Of a stretch of DNA of 8,825 nt, positions 6,113 through 8,825 are shown one piece after another. The stretch is taken from positions 1 to 8,825 of the forward strand of contig CATMRH010000053.1 of the NCBI GenBank assembly GCA_950073955.1. The letters run 5' to 3'. Position 1 is the stretch's first letter; each line of letters starts with the position of its first letter. Source of the stretch: an uncultured archaeon. GTDB taxonomy: Archaea; Thermoproteota; Nitrososphaeria; Nitrososphaerales; Nitrosopumilaceae. The notes under the pieces were generated by a model that saw only the letters and a list, made by a program, of their open reading frames with translations, ran no database searches and was not told where the DNA came from. Both the position numbers and the translations under genes were made by a program.

Positions 6113-6886
6113 TTGGAAATTTATGAAATTTTGGAATCATTGAAAGAAGGAAAAATTTCAGTTGATAATGCAAAAAAGCTTCTTTCATTATATTCTATTG
6201 AAGAAGTGGAGGGATTTGCCAAAATTGACATAAACAGAAGAAAAAGAAGAGGTATTCCAGAAATAATTTTTGCAGAAACAAAAGAACTAGATGAAATCAA
6301 AAAAATAATTAAAAAAACTCTAGAAAAAGCCAACTCAGTAATGATCTCAAGAATTAAGAAAAAAGACTATCCAAAAATTCAGGCATTTGCAAAGAAACTA
6401 AAAGTCAAAATAAAGACTGGAAAAAAATCATCAGCATTATTGTTATTTAAAAAACCTATAAAATTTCATGGGGGAAAAGTAGGAATACTCACTGCCGGTA
6501 CATCAGATATTGGAGTAGCAGAAGAATCCAGGTTAATGTGTGAGGCGATGAACTGTAAATGCATTACAAGTTATGATGTAGGGGTTGCAGGTATTCATAG
6601 AATTTTTCCAATTTTGAAAGAAATGATAAAAGAAGATGTGGATTGTATTATAGTGGCTGCAGGAATGGAAGGTGCTTTGGCCACACTTGTATCGACTATG
6701 GTTGATATTCCAATCATAGGAATCCCAACATCAGTAGGATATGGATACGGAGAAAAAGGCATAGCTGCCCTTGCATCAATGCTTCAAAGCTGTTCATTAG
6801 GATTATCGGTGGTGAATATAGATAATGGAATTGCAGCAGGCGGAATTGCAGCAAATATTGCAAACAGAGCTATCAGAAAAAAATGA
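6113..6886 (+). CDS. larB: LarB, NaAD carboxylase/hydrolase of nickel-pincer cofactor synthesis
   Basis: LarB carries out the first committed step: it carboxylates the pyridinium ring of nicotinic acid adenine dinucleotide and releases AMP, yielding the biscarboxylic mononucleotide used by LarE. The protein has 257 residues. The N-terminal part includes the RRKRRGIPEIIFAETK block at 42-57. The C-terminal PurE-like part shows TAGTSDIGVAEESR at 127-140, YDVGVAGIHR at 154-163, AAGMEGALATLV at 182-193, PTSVGYGYGEKG at 205-216 and NIDNGIAAGG at 235-244. C227 in MLQSCS matches the cysteine shown in L. plantarum LarB to form a covalent substrate adduct. The TTG start is the only plausible one: MEIYEILESLKEGKIS is a typical family N-terminus and no upstream start exists in frame. 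The gene shares mdh's reading frame, parted only by the mdh TAA. The PurE paralogue is excluded by the N-terminal domain. Confidence 0.93.
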   Translation: MEIYEILESLKEGKISVDNAKKLLSLYSIEEVEGFAKIDINRRKRRGIPEIIFAETKELDEIKKIIKKTLEKANSVMISRIKKKDYPKIQAFAKKLKVKIKTGKKSSALLLFKKPIKFHGGKVGILTAGTSDIGVAEESRLMCEAMNCKCITSYDVGVAGIHRIFPILKEMIKEDVDCIIVAAGMEGALATLVSTMVDIPIIGIPTSVGYGYGEKGIAALASMLQSCSLGLSVVNIDNGIAAGGIAANIANRAIRKK

Positions 6887-6943
6887 AAAAATAATCTTAA
6901 TTAAAATTTACAAACAAATTAGCCAAGTCATCCTCGTAAATGA

Positions 6944-6950
6944 TATATAA
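6944..6950 (+). promoter_or_regulatory. TATA box of the radical SAM gene
   Basis: TATATAA is centred about 27 bases before the TTG start at 6974, implying a leaderless or nearly leaderless message. GAGGT at 6962-6966 lies 7 bases before the TTG and looks like a Shine-Dalgarno site, but it would be upstream of the transcript start if this TATA box is used. A longer transcript from larB could use it. Confidence 0.55.
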
Positions 6951-6973
6951 CATACTTTAACGAGGTTTTGTAA

Positions 6974-8554
6974 TTGGCTGGCAAACGTGTTGTACTTACT
7001 GCTGATCGTAGTTTAATGACAAATTATAGAGGAAATTTTCTGTATGGATTTATTGCATGTGGACCATATGAGGTTCTTCCAGAATGGGTTTTTGACAAAG
7101 TATTTTGTCCTTCAGTTGAAACAGACAAAATAACAGGTGAAGTTAAAGTTGCCCAAGTTGGATTAAGAAGGGTCGAAAGTTCATTGCTTCAAGGTGGATA
7201 CAAAAGAAATGAAGTATTCCTTGCACACCCTGAAATGTTACACAAATCAATTGGGCCAGATACCAAAGTTGTAGGAATTAATGTAATGGATCCACTAGGA
7301 ATGGCTCCTGTTACAACAACAATGTCACCAGAAAAATTATCTTATGTTGCAATGAAATTCAAAAAAATGTGTGCCAGTATTATTCAACTCAAAAAGAAAT
7401 ATGATTTCAAAGTTGTTGTTGGAGGTAACGGTGCATGGGAGTTAGCTAAATCAGACAGAATGAAGATTCATGGAATAGATACAGTGGTGGTAGGTGAAGC
7501 CGATGAGTTAGCAATAGACTTGTTCCAAGATCTAGAGAAAGGAGATGCACCAGAACTAATGCATTGTTTTGTTAGAAACCTTGAAAACATTCCAGTTATT
7601 GAAGGTCCTACAATTAATTCCCTGATTGAGGCAATGAGAGGTTGTGGAAGAGGCTGTGACTTTTGTGACGTAAACAAAAGATCAAAGAAAGATCTTCCAC
7701 TAGAAAGATTACAACATGAAGCAAAAATTAACTTAGATTATGGATTTGATTCAATTTGGTTACATTCAGATGAGATGTTGCTTTATGGATGTGATAATAG
7801 AGACTTTTATCCAAACAGAGACGTCATTACTGACTTGTGGAAAGGACTCAAAGGGTTAGGAGCAAACTTTATTGGAACTACACATATGACATTCTCAGGA
7901 GTTGCAGCAGATCCTACATTAATGCAACAAATTTCACATATCAATGAACAAGACAAAACAGGAAGATGGCTTGCAACAAATTTGGGAATTGAAACAGTTG
8001 CACCAGCATTAGTCAAGAAACATCTTGGTGTTAAAACAAAACCATTTTCTCCTGAAGAGTGGGGAAGTGTTGTAATGGAAGGTGCAAAGATTCTAAATGA
8101 AAATCACTGGTTCCCAGCTGCAACAATTATCATTGGTTGGCCTGATGAAACTCCAGAGGATAATCAGTATACTATTGATATGGTTAGTGATTTTAGAGAG
8201 ATGAATTTTAGAGGATTAGTTGCACCATTACTTTATCAGGACTTTAGTGAAAAGAATTCAATGCACTTTGGAAATTTGAATGAGGCCCAATTCACTCTAT
8301 TTTGGAGATGTTGGGAAAACAACCTACGTGTAATTAATGATATTATTCCAATTATTCTTAGAAACAAGACATATGGTCCACCAATGAAGGTCTTCATGTA
8401 TGGTATTCTTAGAGCAGGAACTTGGGCAATTATGAGATATCTCAGAGGACTATGTAAAGATCTCTTCAATGGAAGAACTCCAGAAGAGATTATGGACAAA
8501 TATGCAAGAAGTAGATCAGTTACTGCACCTAGAATTCAAACAAAGAAATTATAG
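6974..8554 (+). CDS. radical SAM protein with B12-binding-like N-terminal domain
   Basis: Cytoplasmic iron-sulfur enzyme of 526 residues, broadly like the COG1032 group. Residues about 85-195 form a Rossmann-like module ending in VVVGGNGAWEL (147-157) and IDTVVVGEADE (168-178), typical of B12-binding radical SAM proteins. C224, C228 and C231 make the CxxxCxxC site for the [4Fe-4S] cluster and SAM. IIIGWPDETPED (385-396) and LGIET (337-341) are usual later motifs of the fold. The cobalamin histidine motif DxHxxG is not seen; GINVMDPLGMAP (101-112) sits where it would be. An in-frame TAA directly precedes the TTG start, so no longer protein is possible. Archaeal relatives of this kind modify membrane lipids (GDGT ring synthases Grs); that link is a guess from overall layout, and other C-H functionalising roles are open. 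Confidence 0.85.
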   Translation: MAGKRVVLTADRSLMTNYRGNFLYGFIACGPYEVLPEWVFDKVFCPSVETDKITGEVKVAQVGLRRVESSLLQGGYKRNEVFLAHPEMLHKSIGPDTKVVGINVMDPLGMAPVTTTMSPEKLSYVAMKFKKMCASIIQLKKKYDFKVVVGGNGAWELAKSDRMKIHGIDTVVVGEADELAIDLFQDLEKGDAPELMHCFVRNLENIPVIEGPTINSLIEAMRGCGRGCDFCDVNKRSKKDLPLERLQHEAKINLDYGFDSIWLHSDEMLLYGCDNRDFYPNRDVITDLWKGLKGLGANFIGTTHMTFSGVAADPTLMQQISHINEQDKTGRWLATNLGIETVAPALVKKHLGVKTKPFSPEEWGSVVMEGAKILNENHWFPAATIIIGWPDETPEDNQYTIDMVSDFREMNFRGLVAPLLYQDFSEKNSMHFGNLNEAQFTLFWRCWENNLRVINDIIPIILRNKTYGPPMKVFMYGILRAGTWAIMRYLRGLCKDLFNGRTPEEIMDKYARSRSVTAPRIQTKKL

Positions 8555-8825
8555 ATTTTTAATAGCAGCGTCTGCTATAGTATTTCTTTTTGGTGTTAGA
8601 GAGATAAAGTAAACTTTGTCTGCTCTTTCAATACTTGCAACTTTTTTGTAAGAATTTAATGAAACATCAAATTCATAGATTCCTGGTTCAAGTGAACCCT
8701 TAGCATAAAGCATAAGATATGTCTCTCCGGTTGGACTAAGTGGAATAAATGACATTACATATCCTTTGTAAGAATTAATTGGCATTGTATTTTTCATTGG
8801 AGGAGCTGCAGATGCCATATACATG
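8549..8825 (-). CDS. C-terminal part of an unidentified beta-rich protein (partial)
   Basis: A frame open to the window's right edge, with TAA at 8551-8549, encodes at least 91 residues. An ATG lies at the very edge (8824-8822), but the true start is probably outside. I do not recognise the family. The visible part has no cysteine or membrane helix. It has alternating beta-type segments such as GYVMSFIPLS, YLMLYAKG and GIYEFDVSLNSYKKVASI, which read like late blades of a beta-propeller or another repeated beta fold. The final residues (TPKRNTIADAAIKNL) are not a PEFG anchor. The gene converges on the radical SAM gene with a 6-base overlap of their 3' ends. It is judged real because it uses the strand's coding style and ends neatly at the neighbour's stop. 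Confidence 0.65.
   Translation of the reverse strand, partial: MYMASAAPPMKNTMPINSYKGYVMSFIPLSPTGETYLMLYAKGSLEPGIYEFDVSLNSYKKVASIERADKVYFISLTPKRNTIADAAIKNL

Noticed and set aside
6113..6886. LarB read as PurE (AIR carboxylase) of purine synthesis
   Set aside because: The PurE-like half is preceded by the LarB N-terminal domain. The YDVGVAGIHR and NIDNGIAAGG blocks and the cysteine at 227 are LarB features, and larC and larE lie nearby.
8236..8499. 87-codon open frame on the - strand inside the radical SAM gene
   Set aside because: It is a shadow of a well-supported coding frame, with no domain, start context or promoter. The same holds for the other short antisense frames in this gene (7468-7677 and 7807-8016).
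1..8825. CRISPR arrays, tRNA genes, insertion sequences, phage or defence genes
   Set aside because: I saw no regularly spaced repeats, tRNA-like cloverleaf, terminal inverted repeats, transposase or nuclease motifs. Nearly all the sequence is taken up by the listed genes.

Overview
The window looks like chromosome from an ammonia-oxidising archaeon of the Nitrososphaerota (Thaumarchaeota), most likely Nitrosopumilus-like. The reasons are the low GC content, the PEFG C-terminal sorting motifs (a thaumarchaeal hallmark), archaeal TATA-type boxes about 26 nt upstream of several start codons, and GTG/TTG starts. I see no tRNA, rRNA, CRISPR array, insertion sequence or phage gene. All gene-free gaps are shorter than 100 bases.

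Left part (1-1891, + strand): a tandem array of PEFG-CTERM cell-surface proteins. The last 48 bases of one gene open the window. A complete 294-residue paralogue follows, then a more diverged 275-residue paralogue. The 3' end of the first is almost identical to that of the second.

Centre (1888-6886): a gene set for the nickel-pincer nucleotide (NPN) cofactor, the cofactor of LarA-type racemases/epimerases. On the - strand, larC, larE and a NifS/IscS-type cysteine desulfurase form a tightly overlapped operon. On the + strand, divergent from larC, malate dehydrogenase is followed 33 nt later by larB. Together these supply LarB (carboxylation of nicotinic acid adenine dinucleotide), LarE (sulfur insertion) with a plausible sulfur donor, and LarC (nickel insertion). 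No larA, the usual user of the cofactor, lies in the window. LarE carries the three cysteines expected of the [4Fe-4S], reusable type, which fits with the desulfurase beside it. The malate dehydrogenase neighbour hints that the unseen client may act on malate or another 2-hydroxyacid.

Right part (6974-8825): a 526-residue radical SAM protein with a B12-binding-like N-terminal domain follows larB on the + strand. It is possibly related to archaeal membrane-lipid enzymes, but this is uncertain. It converges, with a 6-nt overlap, on the 3' end of an unidentified beta-rich protein that runs off the window on the - strand.

The most interesting parts are the LarA-less NPN locus with a built-in desulfurase and malate dehydrogenase, the near-identical PEFG gene ends, and the radical SAM enzyme lacking the usual cobalamin histidine motif.
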